Below the pieces are notes generated by a model. The model ran no database searches. It had not been told where the DNA came from and worked only from the letters and a program-made list of their open reading frames with translations. The position numbers and the translations under genes were made by a program. From the NCBI GenBank assembly GCA_947044405.1, contig CAMRHE010000461.1, forward strand, positions 1,116,001 through 1,180,000: a stretch of 64,000 nt of DNA, given 5' to 3'. Position 1 is the stretch's first letter; each line of letters starts with the position of its first letter. Source of the stretch: Leptodactylus fallax (Eukaryota > Chordata > Amphibia > Anura > Leptodactylidae). Positions 45,202-57,997 of the stretch are shown in pieces.

Positions 45202-45436
45202 ACTTGCCCCTGGCTCAGCTTTTGTTGTCCCTGTCCCAGCTTTTTTGGAACGTGTTGCAGGCGTCAAATTCAAAATGACGTAAAAAACAATAACGTTTAT
45301 CCGTTTGAACATTAAATATCTTGTCTTTGTAGTGTATTCAATTGAATATAGGTTGAAAAGATTTGCAAATCATCATATTCTGTTTTTATCTATGTTTTAC
45401 ACAACGTCCCAACTTCATTGGAATTGGGGTTGTGTA

Positions 45437-45480
45437 AATATATATATATTTAGTGTGTGTGTTTTTTTGTATATATATAT

Positions 45481-45537
<57 letters not shown>

Positions 45538-46228
45538 GCTACATCGGGGACTAGGGGGCCTTTGAAGATTTTGCTGGTATGGGGCTCCAAAATTCCTGAT
45601 GGCAGCCCAGTGTCTATGACTTGATTGTTTTTTACACAATGCATGGCCAACTAAAGACACAGAAAAAAAAGTCATAAATAGGCAGACATAGGAAGAATGT
45701 TAAGAAAAAAGAAACTGTTATTGATAATATTCATTTTCTTTGGAGGGCTTTAAGGTTTATTACTTATATTTTTGGCTTTTGACAAGAGAAAATAATTGAA
45801 AACTAAGCTACTTCTTCTCCTTTTGTTCCCTGGAAAATCTACAGTGGTTCCAAGAAGTCATTTGTCAATGTCTGATTGCAAAAGTTCTGTGTGCAGCTTT
45901 CCATGGGCAGCTTTGCAATTCAAAGAATCTGACTGCTTCTGCGATGATAATAGAGCTGTATAAGGGAAAGTATTCACCTTTATCAGCACTTGCAGACATT
46001 TTTCTTAATTGTAGTCACACAATGCAAATAAAAAGCACAGACAAAAAAATAGAATAACTCCACAAAATACAGCTAACATGACTCAAGTGAATTCTACTTT
46101 TTATCTTCCCATTGAAAACTTGATTTGCCTCAGACATTTTATTATCAGTGCTAATTATAACTATCACACTGCTTGTGAAAGCCAAGGATCTTTGCTCTAA
46201 ACAGAATCTGCGGTATGTCAAATTATTC
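45437..46228. other. (TA)n microsatellite then unassigned sequence
   Basis: (TA)n at 45495-45534 is preceded by GT runs. The rest is AT-rich with no recognised gene or repeat. Confidence 0.6.
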
Positions 46229-46239
46229 TAAGATAAGCA

Positions 46240-47594
46240 TCTCTCACATTGAGGAGAGCACCAGTGAAGGTGTGTAGAGATTTTAATTGCCTTTTGCCCT
46301 CTACTTAGCATCTACATATCACAAGGCATTATGGGAAAGGAGCTGGGGAGCTCATGCGCCCTCTATTGGATGTAACAGATCCTCAATTTGCTTTTGACTC
46401 ACTGAGCCTTGAGACAGCAAAAGGGATCTTAGCCAAGCCAATTTCACTTATCTGCATACAGCGCTGTTTCCGGATTGTTGTCCTTCATCAGTACAGAGCA
46501 AAGTGAATTGGCTGGCTTAGTGGGAGGCAATGAGTGGGTTAGGGACAAGAATCTCTCACATTGAGGAGAGCACCAGTGAAGGTGTGTAGAGATTTTAATT
46601 GCCTTTTGCCCTCTACTTAGCATCTACATATCACAAGGCATTATGGGAAAGGAGCTGGGGAGCTCATGCGCCCTCTATTGGATGTAACAGATCCTCAATT
46701 TGCTTTTGACTCACTGAGCCTTGAGACAGCAAAAGGGATCTTAGCCAAGCCAATTTCACTTATCTGCATACAGCGCTGTTTCCGGATTGTTGTCCTTCAT
46801 CAGTACAGAGCAAAGTGAATTGGCTGGCTTAGTGGGAGGCAATGAGTGGGTTAGGGACAAGAATCTCTCACATTGAGGAGAGCACCAGTGAAGGTGTGTA
46901 GAGATTTTAATTGCCTTTTGCCCCTACACATGGCATCTACATATCACAAGGCATTATGGGAAAGGAGCTGGGGAGCTCATGCGCCCTCTATTGGATGTAA
47001 CAGATCCTCAATTTGCTTTTGACTCACTGAGCCTTGAGACAGCAAAAGGGATCTTAGCCAAGCCAATTTCACTTATCTGCATACAGCGCTGTTTCCGGAT
47101 TGTTGTCCTTCATCAGTACAGAGCAAAGTGAATTGGCTGGCTTAGTGGGAGGCAATGAGTGGGTTAGGGACAAGAATCTCTCACATTGAGGAGAGCACCA
47201 GTGAAGGTGTGTAGAGATTTTAATTGCCTTTTGCCCTCTACTTAGCATCTACATATCACAAGGCATTATGGGAAAGGAGCTGGGGGAGCTCATGCGCCCT
47301 CTATTGGATGTAACAGATCCTCAATTTGCTTTTGACTCACTGAGCCTTGAGACAGCAAGATTCTTGTCCCTAACCCACTCATTGCCTCCCACTAAGCCAG
47401 CCAATTCACTTTGCTCTGTACTGATGAAGGACAACAATCCGGAAACAGCGCTGTATGCAGATAAGTGAAATTGGCTTGGCTAAGATCCCTTTTGCTGTCT
47501 CAAGGCTCAGTGAGTCAAAAGCAAATTGAGGATCTGTTACATCCAATAGAGGGCGCATGAGCTCCCCAGCTCCTTTCCCATAATGCCTTGTGAT
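46240..47594. mobile_element. 313-bp tandem array capped by an inverted unit
   Basis: Units start at about 46241, 46554, 46866 and 47179 (spacing 313, 312, 313). They are almost identical: the third has CCCCTACACATGG where the others have CCCTCTACTTAG. The fourth unit breaks at about 47358 and is followed by 236 bp of the unit in inverted orientation, to 47594. The whole block is flanked by the 11-bp direct repeat AAGATAAGCAT (46229-46239 and 47595-47605). Each unit also holds an internal near-palindrome (TAGCCAAGCCAATTTCACTT / AAGTGAATTGGCTGGCTTA). No coding capacity. Confidence 0.9.
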
Positions 47595-47605
47595 AAGATA
47601 AGCAT

Positions 47606-48390
47606 GTCATCGTAAATAAGGAATGCAGGGAACATGCCTTATTCACTCACATAGACAGGAAGTCTAAATCTGGTGTAGTAGACACTGCCTAAATATTTGT
47701 AAAGATGTTTAATGAATCACTTTTGACATAATTACAACATTCTTTAAGCAGAGTATATTATAGATTTTATTTCTATTATATATTTTTTTAAGTCACAGAA
47801 TTTAAATATTGATTATACTGTATTTTTCACTTATGGAGTTGTCTTCAAATAATTGTAAAAACCTTAAAAATTATTTGATGGCCTTTATCTTCACTGTAAC
47901 GCCTAAATTCACAGGTATACTGCCTTTTTTACTGGACCTGGCTTACTTCTAGCTCTGTGTTTTGTTTCTGCCCCTAGTTAACTATGTGTTTCCACTCGCT
48001 AAACTTCCTCCTGCCTATCCCTTCTGCAATATAACTCTACTACCCTCTACTAATATATATTGAAATATATATATAACTCTACTACCTGTAGTCTTGCACC
48101 TTCTGCTCTATGGACAACTCTGCTACTTGTGGCCTTGCACCTTCTATAATAGTCCTGTGTTTGCCCTGGATTATTGTACTACCTGGTTTCTGTTTTTAGT
48201 TTGTTTAACCTGTTCATTCTGGTTTTAGTCTCTGCACACATTATGCATTTTATCCATTTTTGTGGTGTTCTGCACCACAGTTCTAACCTGCCTTGTCAGA
48301 AGGTAGCAGCCTGATGGACTCCCCACAGCAAAGACCAGATCCTCATGTGAAGGGTAAAGGATGAAGCTAAGCTAACACCCTTAGAGGTGG
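47606..48390. other. Unassigned AT-rich sequence
   Basis: No gene, RNA or repeat family recognised. Confidence 0.5.
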
Positions 48391-48398
48391 CCTCAAGC

Positions 48399-49824
48399 CA
48401 GGGGCGTAACTACCGGGGTAGCAGCGGTAGCAGCTGCCACAGGGCCCGGGACATTACGGGGCCCCCCGATCCTTTTTTTTTTTTTTTTAATAGGCCGTTA
48501 CCTGCTGGAGTAACCCCAGCAGGTAACGGGCCCTATATACTTACCATTCCCTGGGGTCCCGCTCACGTCCGCCTGCGCTTCCAATTCTGCGGAGGCAGCT
48601 GTGAGCAGGAGCGGGGATCGGTATGTGAGGCCGCGGGCCGAACCCCACAATCGCTGCTATCATTATACTCCGGGGTCTTTGAAAAGACCCCGGAGTATAA
48701 TAATCGGAGGCCCAGGGGAGGTGAGGGAACATGAAAAACAATGTACTTACCTCTCCTACGCTTCTCCAGGCATCAGGCCTGTTTGGTGACGTCCCAGACG
48801 TCAGCGGACGTCATTTTGCGTCGCGACGCCAGCCCGCATCACGTGACGCCGGCCTGGTCCAAGATTGAAGAAGGCCGAAGTAGCAGGGAGTGGACCGGAG
48901 CGAGGAACAGGTAAGCAACGTTGTTTTTTTATGTTTCTATCCAACCCTGGGTCTCAGATCATTATACTCTGGGGTCTGAAAAGACCCCAGAGTATAATAA
49001 TTGTTCATGGGTGGTCCACAATGGGACATATAATAGTGTGTGCAGGGGCCACTATTGGGAATGATACTGTGTGCAGGGGCCACTATGGGGTATGATACTG
49101 TGTGCAGGGGCCACTATGGGGCATGATACTGTGTGCAGGGGCCACTATGGGACATGATACTGTGTGCAGGGGCCACTATGGGGCATGATACTGTGTGCAG
49201 GGGCCACTATGGGGCATGATACTGTGGCAGGGGCCACTATGGGGCATGATACTGTGTGCAGGGGCCACTATGGGGCATGATACTGTGTGCAGGGGCCACT
49301 ATGGGGCATTATACTGTGTGCAGGGGCCACTATGGGGCATGATACTGTGTGCAGGGGCCACTATGGGGCATGATACTGTGTGCAGGGGCCACTATGGGGC
49401 ATGATACTGCATGCAGGGGCCACTATGGGGCATGATACTGCATGCAGGGGCCACTATGGGGCATGATACTGCGTGCAGGGGCCACTATGGGGCATTATAC
49501 TGTGTGCAGGGGCCACTATGGGGCATGATACTGTGTGCAGGGGCCACTATGGGGCATGATACTGGGTGCAGGGGCCACTATGGGGCATGATACTGTGTGC
49601 AGGGGCCACTATGGGGCATAACACTGTGTGCAGGGGCCACTATGGGGCATAATACTGTGTGCAGGAGCCACTATGGCACATAATAGTGTGCGCAAGAATG
49701 CGTTTTGGGGGGGGGGGGTTGGAGGAGGCGGTCCGGGGGGGGCGATTGGGGGCAGCAGTCCTGGGGGGGGGGCCCCATGTCAAATGTTCGCCTTGGGGCC
49801 CAGCCATTCCTAGTTACTCCACTG
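48399..49824. mobile_element. hAT-type element N1, copy 2
   Basis: CAGGGGCGTAACTACCGGGG start and inverted CAGTGGAGTAACTAGGAATG end, flanked by perfect 8-bp CCTCAAGC (48391-48398, 49825-49832). Hairpins at 48662-48701 and 48961-48999, an AGGTGAGG/CTTACCTCTCC stem near 48718-48762, and the 31-bp minisatellite 49012-49690. Non-autonomous. Confidence 0.93.
49012..49690. repeat. 31-bp minisatellite array in N1 copy 2
   Basis: About 22 units of ATACTGTGTGCAGGGGCCAC followed by TATGGGGCATG. Longer and more uniform than the array of copy 1. Confidence 0.95.
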
Positions 49825-49962
49825 CCTCAAGCCAAAATGTTTGGTAGCCCGGTGGGTCTACGATCTGCTGGCTTCATAACATTCACATTGTTTATGCTAA
49901 AAGCAGGTGCTTGTAAATAGTCAAGCCTCCTCCACACACCATGTAAAAATATTAAAGCTTAA

Positions 49963-50281
49963 GGGCAAAGTCACATGAGAAAGTTTAAGCCATGATACTC
50001 GGTCCATGTGTTGCCTTGATTTACCAGCCTGCACATTATGCTAGGAGAGGGACTCCTACCAGTATAGTTACCTATGCTGATAGGAGTCCCTCCCTCCCAG
50101 AGACACTGTTGTATAGTGTAATCGGTATAGGACAGTATGTCGCTGATAGGCAGGGAGTCCTAGCAGCATAGAAAACTATACTGCTAGGAGTCTCTATGCC
50201 AGTATAAAGGTGTAGATTGGTAAATCCAGCCAACATACTGACTGAGTTTCATGGCTGAAACTCGGTCATGTGAATGTGCCC
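49963..50281. mobile_element. MITE with GGGCAAAGTCACATG ends
   Basis: Inverted ends GGGCAAAGTCACATGAGAAA and GGGCACATTCACATGACCGA, flanked by TAA (49960-49962, 50282-50284). Contains two inner stems around GACTCCTACCAGTATAG. A 3-bp TAA duplication fits PIF/Harbinger MITEs. Confidence 0.75.
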
Positions 50282-50284
50282 TAA

Positions 50285-51327
50285 CTCCTCAAAGACGCTT
50301 TGATGAATAAAATGTGTGTGTGCTATAGCTTGGTTTGAACTTGGTTAGGACTCCAATTTCTCATTAAATAAATGTAATACAATTACTGCAAACCAGAAAA
50401 CAACCACTGGGTGACTGCAAATGCACACATACAGGATAGATATCTCATGACCGAATACTAGAAAAGGTGTTGTTTTGTTTAAAAAGTACAAATCTTTAGT
50501 TACATTAAGCCAAACCTTATGACAAGGCCATTTTTTACGGACCTAATGTCCATGAGAAATGGCAGGGTTGGTCTATTCAAGTCCATGGAAGGGACTTATT
50601 TAAATGACAGTAAATAACAGGCATATATCGGTCTATTCAAACAGCTCTATCTATAGATCTAAAGATAGAGCATGTCAGTTTTTTTGATGGCCATGAAAAA
50701 CTGTCAATCTAAAAAAATAAAAAGGATGTGAATTAAAAAGGCTGTGTGAAAGTGAAATGGACACAGAAATTACTTCAAATCTTGCTTAATTTGATGCTTC
50801 TCCATGGTTTCAGGCCCTTGAACTGAAGTAGGGGTATACAATTGAAGTCAGGGAACTCAACTTGTAGAAGTCCAACCTGTATGTATATATACTGTAAGCA
50901 AGACTCCTCAGAGACTCAGAGGTTCAGGTATTTTCATACACTACATGGAAATGAAAATCTACAGCCTGCTGGACAAATGCCAAAATAATTGGGGGTTGAC
51001 CTCTCCCTGTCGCGCCAGGAACTCCTATCACTCAAGATGGCTTCTCACCAACTATCAGTGGTGCCTTATAGCTCTTCCCTTTAACTCCTTCACTTCCGTC
51101 CTTTTTCAGTTGTTCCAATAACAGAGTATGCACACAGATTGGACAGACACAGTGACATATGGCGAACACAATTAGAGATTTTGTTTCTGGTATCTTCCAA
51201 AAGTGATCATGAGGTGGTGTTCTTCCCCTCATAGATATCTACTCCATTGTTTCTCTGGTTTGCAGAGATGTATTCATTGTATAGTTCTGCTAAAACTTAC
51301 ACTAGCTAGAGGTAGATGGAAGGTCCT
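50285..51327. other. Unassigned AT-rich sequence
   Basis: No gene or repeat family recognised. Short open frames without motifs. Confidence 0.5.
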
Positions 51328-51331
51328 TTAA

Positions 51332-52662
51332 CCCCTTAAGGACCTGACAATTTTCATTTTTGCATTTTCGTTTTTCTCTCCCCACATTCCAAGAGCCATA
51401 ACTTTTTCAGTTTTCAGTTCACAGAGTCACATCATGGCTTATTGTTTGCGAAACAAATTGTACTTTGTAATGACACCATTCAATATGCTGTGCAATGTAC
51501 TGGAAAGTTTGAAAAAAATTCAGAAAGAGGTGCAATTGGAGAAAAAAATGCATTTGCGCCAATTTCATATGGGTTTAATTTTTACGGCGTCCACTGTGTG
51601 GTAAAAATGACATGGTACCTGTATTCTGTGGGTCAGTACGATCATGGCGATACCAAATTTATATAGTATTTGTAATGTTTTGATTCCTTTTAAAAAAATG
51701 AAAAACTTAGCAAAATAGAAACATTTTTGTGTTGCCATATTGTGACACGTAACTTTTTCATATTTACATGTATGGAGCTGGGTATATTGTATTTTTATGC
51801 GGGATAAGATGATGTTTTTACTGATACCATTTGGGGAAAGATCTCATGGTTTGATCACTTTTTATTAAATTTTTTATAGGAGGCTGTTCACCGTATAGGA
51901 TAAATATTTTAATAGCTTGGGCATTTTGTAGCACGGGGATATCTAATGTGTTTATGTTTACTTTTGTATATTTACTTTTATATCTGATCTAGGGAAAGGG
52001 GTGTGATTTGAACTTTTTTTTTAATACTTTTAGGCTACGGCCCCATGTTGCGGAAACGCAGCTTTTTTTGTTGCAGATTTTGCTGCGGTTTTTTGAGCCA
52101 AAGCCAAGAATGGCTACAAAAGGAATGGGAAATATATAGGAAGTTCTTATACTTCTACCTGCTGCAAATCTACTCCTGGCTTTGGCTCAAAAAACCACAG
52201 CAAAATCTGCAACAAAAAAAGCTGCGTTTCCGCAACGTGGGGCCATAGCCTTTAAAACTTTTTTTTCTTCCTTTACTTTTATGATCAGACCCCTAGGGAC
52301 CTTGAAACCTAGGGGGTCTGATCGCTCATACTATTCATTGCAATACTACTGAATAGCAGTGAATAGCAAAATGCCTTCACTTCTATTACACGCTGTCTCT
52401 GGCGGCGTGCAATAGATCTAATGCAATGACAAGCCTGGGAGCCTTCAATAGGCATGGCAACCTACACAGTTTAGACGCCGCTGTCCCGTTTGACTGCGGC
52501 GTCTAAAGGGTTAACAGCCGCGATCGGTGACTGCAGAGGCGGGTGCTGGCTATATTATACATCTGGCATCGGCCCTGTATGGAGAGAGTTCAGCTCCTGA
52601 GCTCTCTCCATACATCCCCATGCAACACAGGATGTACTATTACATCCTGTGTCGCTAAGAGG
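51332..52662. mobile_element. TTAA-type element, inverted copy with nested MITE
   Basis: TTAA at 51328-51331 and 52663-52666. The start CCCCTTAAGGACCTGAC and the interior (CACATTCCAAGAGCCATAAC) are the reverse complement of 42649-43936. The other end, inverted, is CCTCTTAGCGACACAGG. A MITE of the GGCTAAGGCC family sits at 52033-52250. Confidence 0.78.
52033..52250. mobile_element. Palindromic MITE, copy 3 (GGCTAAGGCC family)
   Basis: Ends GGCTACGGCCCCATGTTGCG and complement CAACGTGGGGCCATAGCC. Flanks are TTTA on the left and TTTA on the right. Inserted within the TTAA element. Confidence 0.85.
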
Positions 52663-52666
52663 TTAA

Positions 52667-52765
52667 AGGAGATAGGCTACACCTCAGTTGTGAGGGTGCA
52701 GCTGTCATGGGGAGCAGATGGCTAGATGTTTGGAGGAGTATTTCAAGAGACTCACAACCACAAAT
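52667..52765 (+). pseudogene. Possible CR1-like ORF1 fragment
   Basis: One frame reads GDRLHLSCEGAAVMGSRWLD then VWRSISR, resembling the DGLHL...G..VLG..MA tail of CR1-type ORF1 esterase-like proteins. Only about 30 residues, so the call is tentative. Confidence 0.4.
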
Positions 52766-53960
52766 TTGTTTCCAAAATAACAATAAGCCTGAAGCACTTA
52801 GGAGCCATCAAAATGGGCTAATTTTTCTACAAATCCATTGCTTTTTACATGACTTTTGGATATGGGATGGACCCTCACTCCTTCCTAAAACCACCCAAAC
52901 TACAGTAAACATTAACTTTGGAATAAACGCACAAAACACTTTATCTTGGGTGTCAAAATGGCCACAGCTTTATTTAAATCACAGAACTAAAATAATCACA
53001 GAAGGAGTCAGGTGAAGTTCTAGACCATTGGGATTCATGAATACTGTGAGATCCCCAGCTCTCTGACATACAACAGCTGGCCAGACAGCAATAAAGGGGT
53101 GGCACCCTCCAGTTTGCAATTCTAGCAGAGCCAGTACACTTTAAGGGCACCAACGACCCTGTGCTTAACCACTGTGCCTGCCCCTGGATGACGTTACTAT
53201 TACGACATCCTTCAGGCTGGCCATTTCCAAAGCTCAGCCTGTTCACCACCATGAGGTTTAACCTCCTCTATTTGTTAAAATAAGTCCACAATAACTTGCC
53301 TGCAACTTCCACCTGACTCCTCAACCACATGTGCCTTGTGACATGTAACACTTTATTACATACAACTGACTCCCTTTATAATTTCCTTTTTTTTTTTTAA
53401 CTTAATATTATTTCAATTTATTTATTTCCAAACTTATTGCCAATGTCATGAACAAATAACTTAAAAACTAAATGTTCAGGCAAATGCCATGAAATATGGA
53501 CTAAACATGGCAAACCTCTGACTCACTCAGGAGAGGAAAAAACCCCTGTGGAGAAAACCTCTAGGGAACCATGGCTGGAGGACTGCCCTTCCCTTGAGTT
53601 TAGAAGGATAATGCCAACATTAACTCATCAAAGTCATCTTAGATTTGTATATATGGCCAGGTACACAATTACAGTATCAAACAAAGAAATGATACAATAA
53701 TACATACACTATACAGGTAAACGTAAAAAAAGCAATTGTAAAATAGTGATTAAAAGAGGGCGGGTGCGAGGGAAATTTTTCCTCCAGTCCTTGTGGTGAT
53801 AGAAAGAGGGGAAGATGAATAAGACAGGAAGTTACATCTATTCCTAAGCTCCTCCTTCTCTACAGTAACACACTAGACATTGTATACTCCTAAAGCTGAA
53901 TATACACACTGTGAGAAGGTGACAGGCAGAGTACTGAAGTCACGCTATATCAGCCCCAGG
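52766..53960. other. Unassigned sequence
   Basis: No domain or repeat family recognised. A T-run lies at 53386-53400, and GC-poor repeats of unknown kind follow. Confidence 0.4.
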
Positions 53961-53972
53961 TTTCTGACATAC

Positions 53973-54361
53973 GTGTAGTCCAGGGCGGGTCTTGAGTAGG
54001 CCTCAACCCCAGGTGTAGGTCCAAAGGCTCGTTACTGGGCCATATAAGCCTACAGAGCCTGCACTTCAGGGCAGATCCTGGGAGTGAGAGGAGGTGTCTG
54101 GGTCTGTCCTGCTACACTAAGTCTGGTGAGACTATTTTGTGCTATTCTGTTTGTTCGTGTGGCTGGTAGTAAACCACACATATAGTTAGTTTTGTACTGT
54201 TTAGTTTAGAGTTTGGACGAGCAGGAGTTTTGTGCCTGAAGTGAAGGTTTATTTATTTTGCTGTTTTTTTAAATAAACCTATTTTGCTACAGTTTTGTGT
54301 CCCTGTCTCTGACTGGTTGGGTCCATACCACTGCTGCTACCGAGCTACCTCCCCCACAACA
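53973..54361 (+). repeat. Candidate solo LTR
   Basis: TGTAGTCCAGGGCGGGTC to CCCCACAACA, with a TATA-like CATATAAGCC at about 54041, an AATAAA signal (about 54275) and G/T-rich text after it. This has the order of promoter, start and polyadenylation signals of an LTR. No matching target duplication is seen. Confidence 0.4.
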
Positions 54362-54744
54362 CATATACTCTTAAAGCTGAACCACCCTACCTGTATATAA
54401 ATCTACACAACTACTGCACAAAGGGTAAGTTTTTGGACTGTTTTAAATGTTAAATGCATAAAGGTGAGTGTCAGAGCAGTGTGTGGTTAAAGTCAGAGTG
54501 TGTATTCATTGCTTTTTATTCATTTTTCCATAGACTTACATGTCACTTTGACATAACTTTGTCTCTGTTTGCATTTGAGAGCTAGAAATTGGATAGTTAG
54601 GTTCCTAGGAGCCCTAAGAGTGTTCTACACTATGTTTTAAGCCAATTTAAAGCAAAACTAAACAACTCTTGGGATGTTTGCCCTTTTCTAATAGGTAGGT
54701 GTACAACTAGGCAGCCAGTGTGGAAGTATATGATGTTAAAGGTA

Positions 54745-55647
54745 CACACGTGGACAAAATTGTTGGTACCCCTCGTTTAATGAAAGAAAAACCCACAATG
54801 GTCACAGAAATAACTTGAATCTGACAAAAGTAATTTGCCAAACTACATGTTGACAAGCCACAAAGCTTCTGGGAGAATGTCCTACGGACAGATGAGTCAA
54901 AAATCGAAATTTTTGGCAAGGCACATCAGCTCTATGTTCACAGAAGGAAAAATGTGAAACATAGAGGACGCTCTGTTATGTTCTGGGGCTACTTTGCTGC
55001 ATCTGGCACAGGGTGTCTTGAATCTGTGCAGAGTACAATTAAATCTCAAGACTATCAAGGGATTCTAGAGAGAAATGTGCTTCCCATTGTCAGAAAGCTT
55101 GGTCTCAGTTGCAGGTCATGGGTCTTGCAACAGGATAATGACCCAAAACACACAGCTAAAAACACCCAAGAATGACTAAGAGGAAAACATTGGACTATTC
55201 TGACGTGGCCTTCTATGAGCCCTGACCTAAATCCTATTGAGCATCTTTGGAAGGAGCTGAAATATGCCGTCTGGAAAAGGTACCCTTCAAACTCGAGACA
55301 ACTGGAGCAGTTTGCTCATGAGGAGTGGGCCAAAATACCTGTTGAGAGGTGCAGAAGTCTCATTGACAGTTACAAGAATCGTTTGATTGCAGTGATTGCC
55401 TCAAAAGGTTGTGCAACAAAATATTAAGTTAAGGGAACCATCATTTCTGTCCAGGCCTGTTTCATGAGTTTTCTTTTTTTTTAAAATTCTGTTGAAGCAT
55501 GGTTTAAAAGCAATGTCTGACTTTCATTTGTTCATTTTCATAGAATTTTTATATATTATTACTTTTGCCAGATTCAAGTTATTTCTGTGACCATTGTGGG
55601 TTTTTCTTTCATTAAACGAGGTGTACCAACTATTTTGTCCACGTGTG
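54745..55647 (+). mobile_element. Tc1-like deletion derivative, family C copy 2
   Basis: Ends CACACGTGGACAAAATTGTTGG and complement, with TA at 54743-54744 and 55648-55649. 903 bp. The 5' inverted repeat runs straight into AATTTGCCAAACTACATGTTG, so the N-terminal third of the transposase is absent. The junction is the same as in copy 3. Confidence 0.92.
54840..55427 (+). pseudogene. Tc1 transposase catalytic remnant (family C copy 2)
   Basis: Reads [20 protein letters not shown] (first Asp), then [34 protein letters not shown] with one TGA at 55173-55175, [18 protein letters not shown] (third acidic residue) and EEWAKIPVERCRSLIDSYKN to CATKY. Apart from that one stop the catalytic domain is in frame through to its natural end. 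No DNA-binding domain. Confidence 0.9.
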
Positions 55648-55649
55648 TA

Positions 55650-55975
55650 TATTCAGGCAACACCTGCACATAAAAGGGCACTGGCTGGTGACAGCTCATA
55701 GAGTTTTATATGTACAGTATTTAAAATAACCTTTAACCACTGTACAAGCAATGCTACCTCCTATGCCGCCCCTGCTACCTCTTGTTTCACCCCCTCTACC
55801 TCATAGATTGTAAGCTCTTGTGAGCAGGACCCTCAATCCCATTGTGTTAAATTAACTTATTACTATGTAATGTTTCATTTTGTCTATACTTTAACCCTAT
55901 GATTTGTAAAGTTCTGCAGAACATGTTGGTGCTATATAAATAAAATGTATTTATTATTAATTATTATTATTCTAC
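55650..55975 (+). mobile_element. L2-type LINE 3' end
   Basis: Matches the 3' region of the L2 copy at 34960-35276: AGGGCACTGGCTGGTGACAG, CAATGCTACCTCCTATGC, GATTGTAAGCTCTTGTGAGC and GGTGCTATATAAATAAAATG, ending in a short ATT tail. 5' truncated; it abuts the Tc1 derivative. Confidence 0.8.
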
Positions 55976-56337
55976 ACCATGTTGGTGGTGGTGTGGAAAA
56001 AGGTCATTTTCTCTGCAAGGAAGAAAAGGGAAGAACGGTTATTAGGTGTCCACATTCACATAAGATAGGCTTTTATTTACAATTGTCATTAAGCTAGTAT
56101 CTATGTACAGACAAATGGTGTAAAATAACTAGTACAATGCCATAAGTTGACCACTATAATGCACTATTGTCCAAACCATATGTAATGGCCATATTAATAG
56201 CATTAAGTCCCATGGGTTCAATGATTCTATGTACATGGATCTAATATGATTCTCTTTTTTTTTTTTTTAAGTTGTGTGATGCAGTTGCCTCCTCTTCTTA
56301 ATGGTGGTATATGTTAGATGACTTGGAATCAAAGTTA

Positions 56338-57272
<935 letters not shown>

Positions 57273-57997
57273 TATGTTTCATACTGTTGAAGTAGGCCGG
57301 AATGGGAAATGCATTGATTTCTTTTCTGATTAGTGAACTTGTCCTTTGATATGCGATCCCTTATTTGCTGGGTAGTTTCCCCAATATATACAAGAATGCA
57401 CAGGTAATTAATAAGAAAGACCACAAAGGTACCTCTTCCCTATGCTTGGGTGTGTAAAATGGTCTTCTTTAATATCTGCTGAGCACTGTATACAATGTAG
57501 GCAGGGAAAATACCTTTCTTTAGGGAAGAAATACATGTTTGATGGGGTACTCTATTGAGGCTGCCAATGTCCGCTTTTAACAACTTGTCCCTTAAGTTTT
57601 TCTACGTTTGTAGCAGATAAGAAGGGGAGTTTGAAATTCCTCTACCTCTGGAAAGGCATGTTGCAAAGTGGGCCAATGTCATCAAATAATATGAGACAAT
57701 TTCAGGGGAAATGGACACTATGCAGCATTCCTTTGTAAATTGGGACAAAGGTAGTGAATTTTTAGTATTAGGGAGAAGGTTACTGAAAAACTGTAACAGA
57801 CTGTTGTGATCTGTGGGTTTATCATATAAATCAAATTCTACATGTCCTGTCTTATTTTTGATGACTAAGGTGTAAGGTGAATTGCAATTCTAGGAAGATA
57901 TTATTTAAGGTGTCACTGAATGGTATCAGGGAGTCCAATGTGCTTCCCCACACACAGAAAATGTAATCAATATAATGAGGCCAGTGTATGGCATATT

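Larger units (their letters stand above)
42525..45434 (+). mobile_element. Tc1-like transposon, family D, split by a TTAA element
   Basis: Terminal inverted repeats TACAACCCCAATTCCAATG and complement CATTGGAATTGGGGTTGTG, with TA outside (42523-42524, 45435-45436). The TTAA element 42649-43936 lies in its 5' inverted-repeat region. Without it the transposon is about 1.62 kb, a normal full length, and contains a transposase pseudogene. Confidence 0.92.

Noticed and set aside
49012..49690. Regular ~31-bp repeats resembling a CRISPR array.
   Set aside because: Units are directly contiguous with no unique spacers and lie inside a hAT-type element of a eukaryotic genome.
52974..53252. 92-codon minus-strand open frame next to a conserved-looking segment.
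   Set aside because: No motif, no homologous copy in the window, and no supporting start or splice signals.
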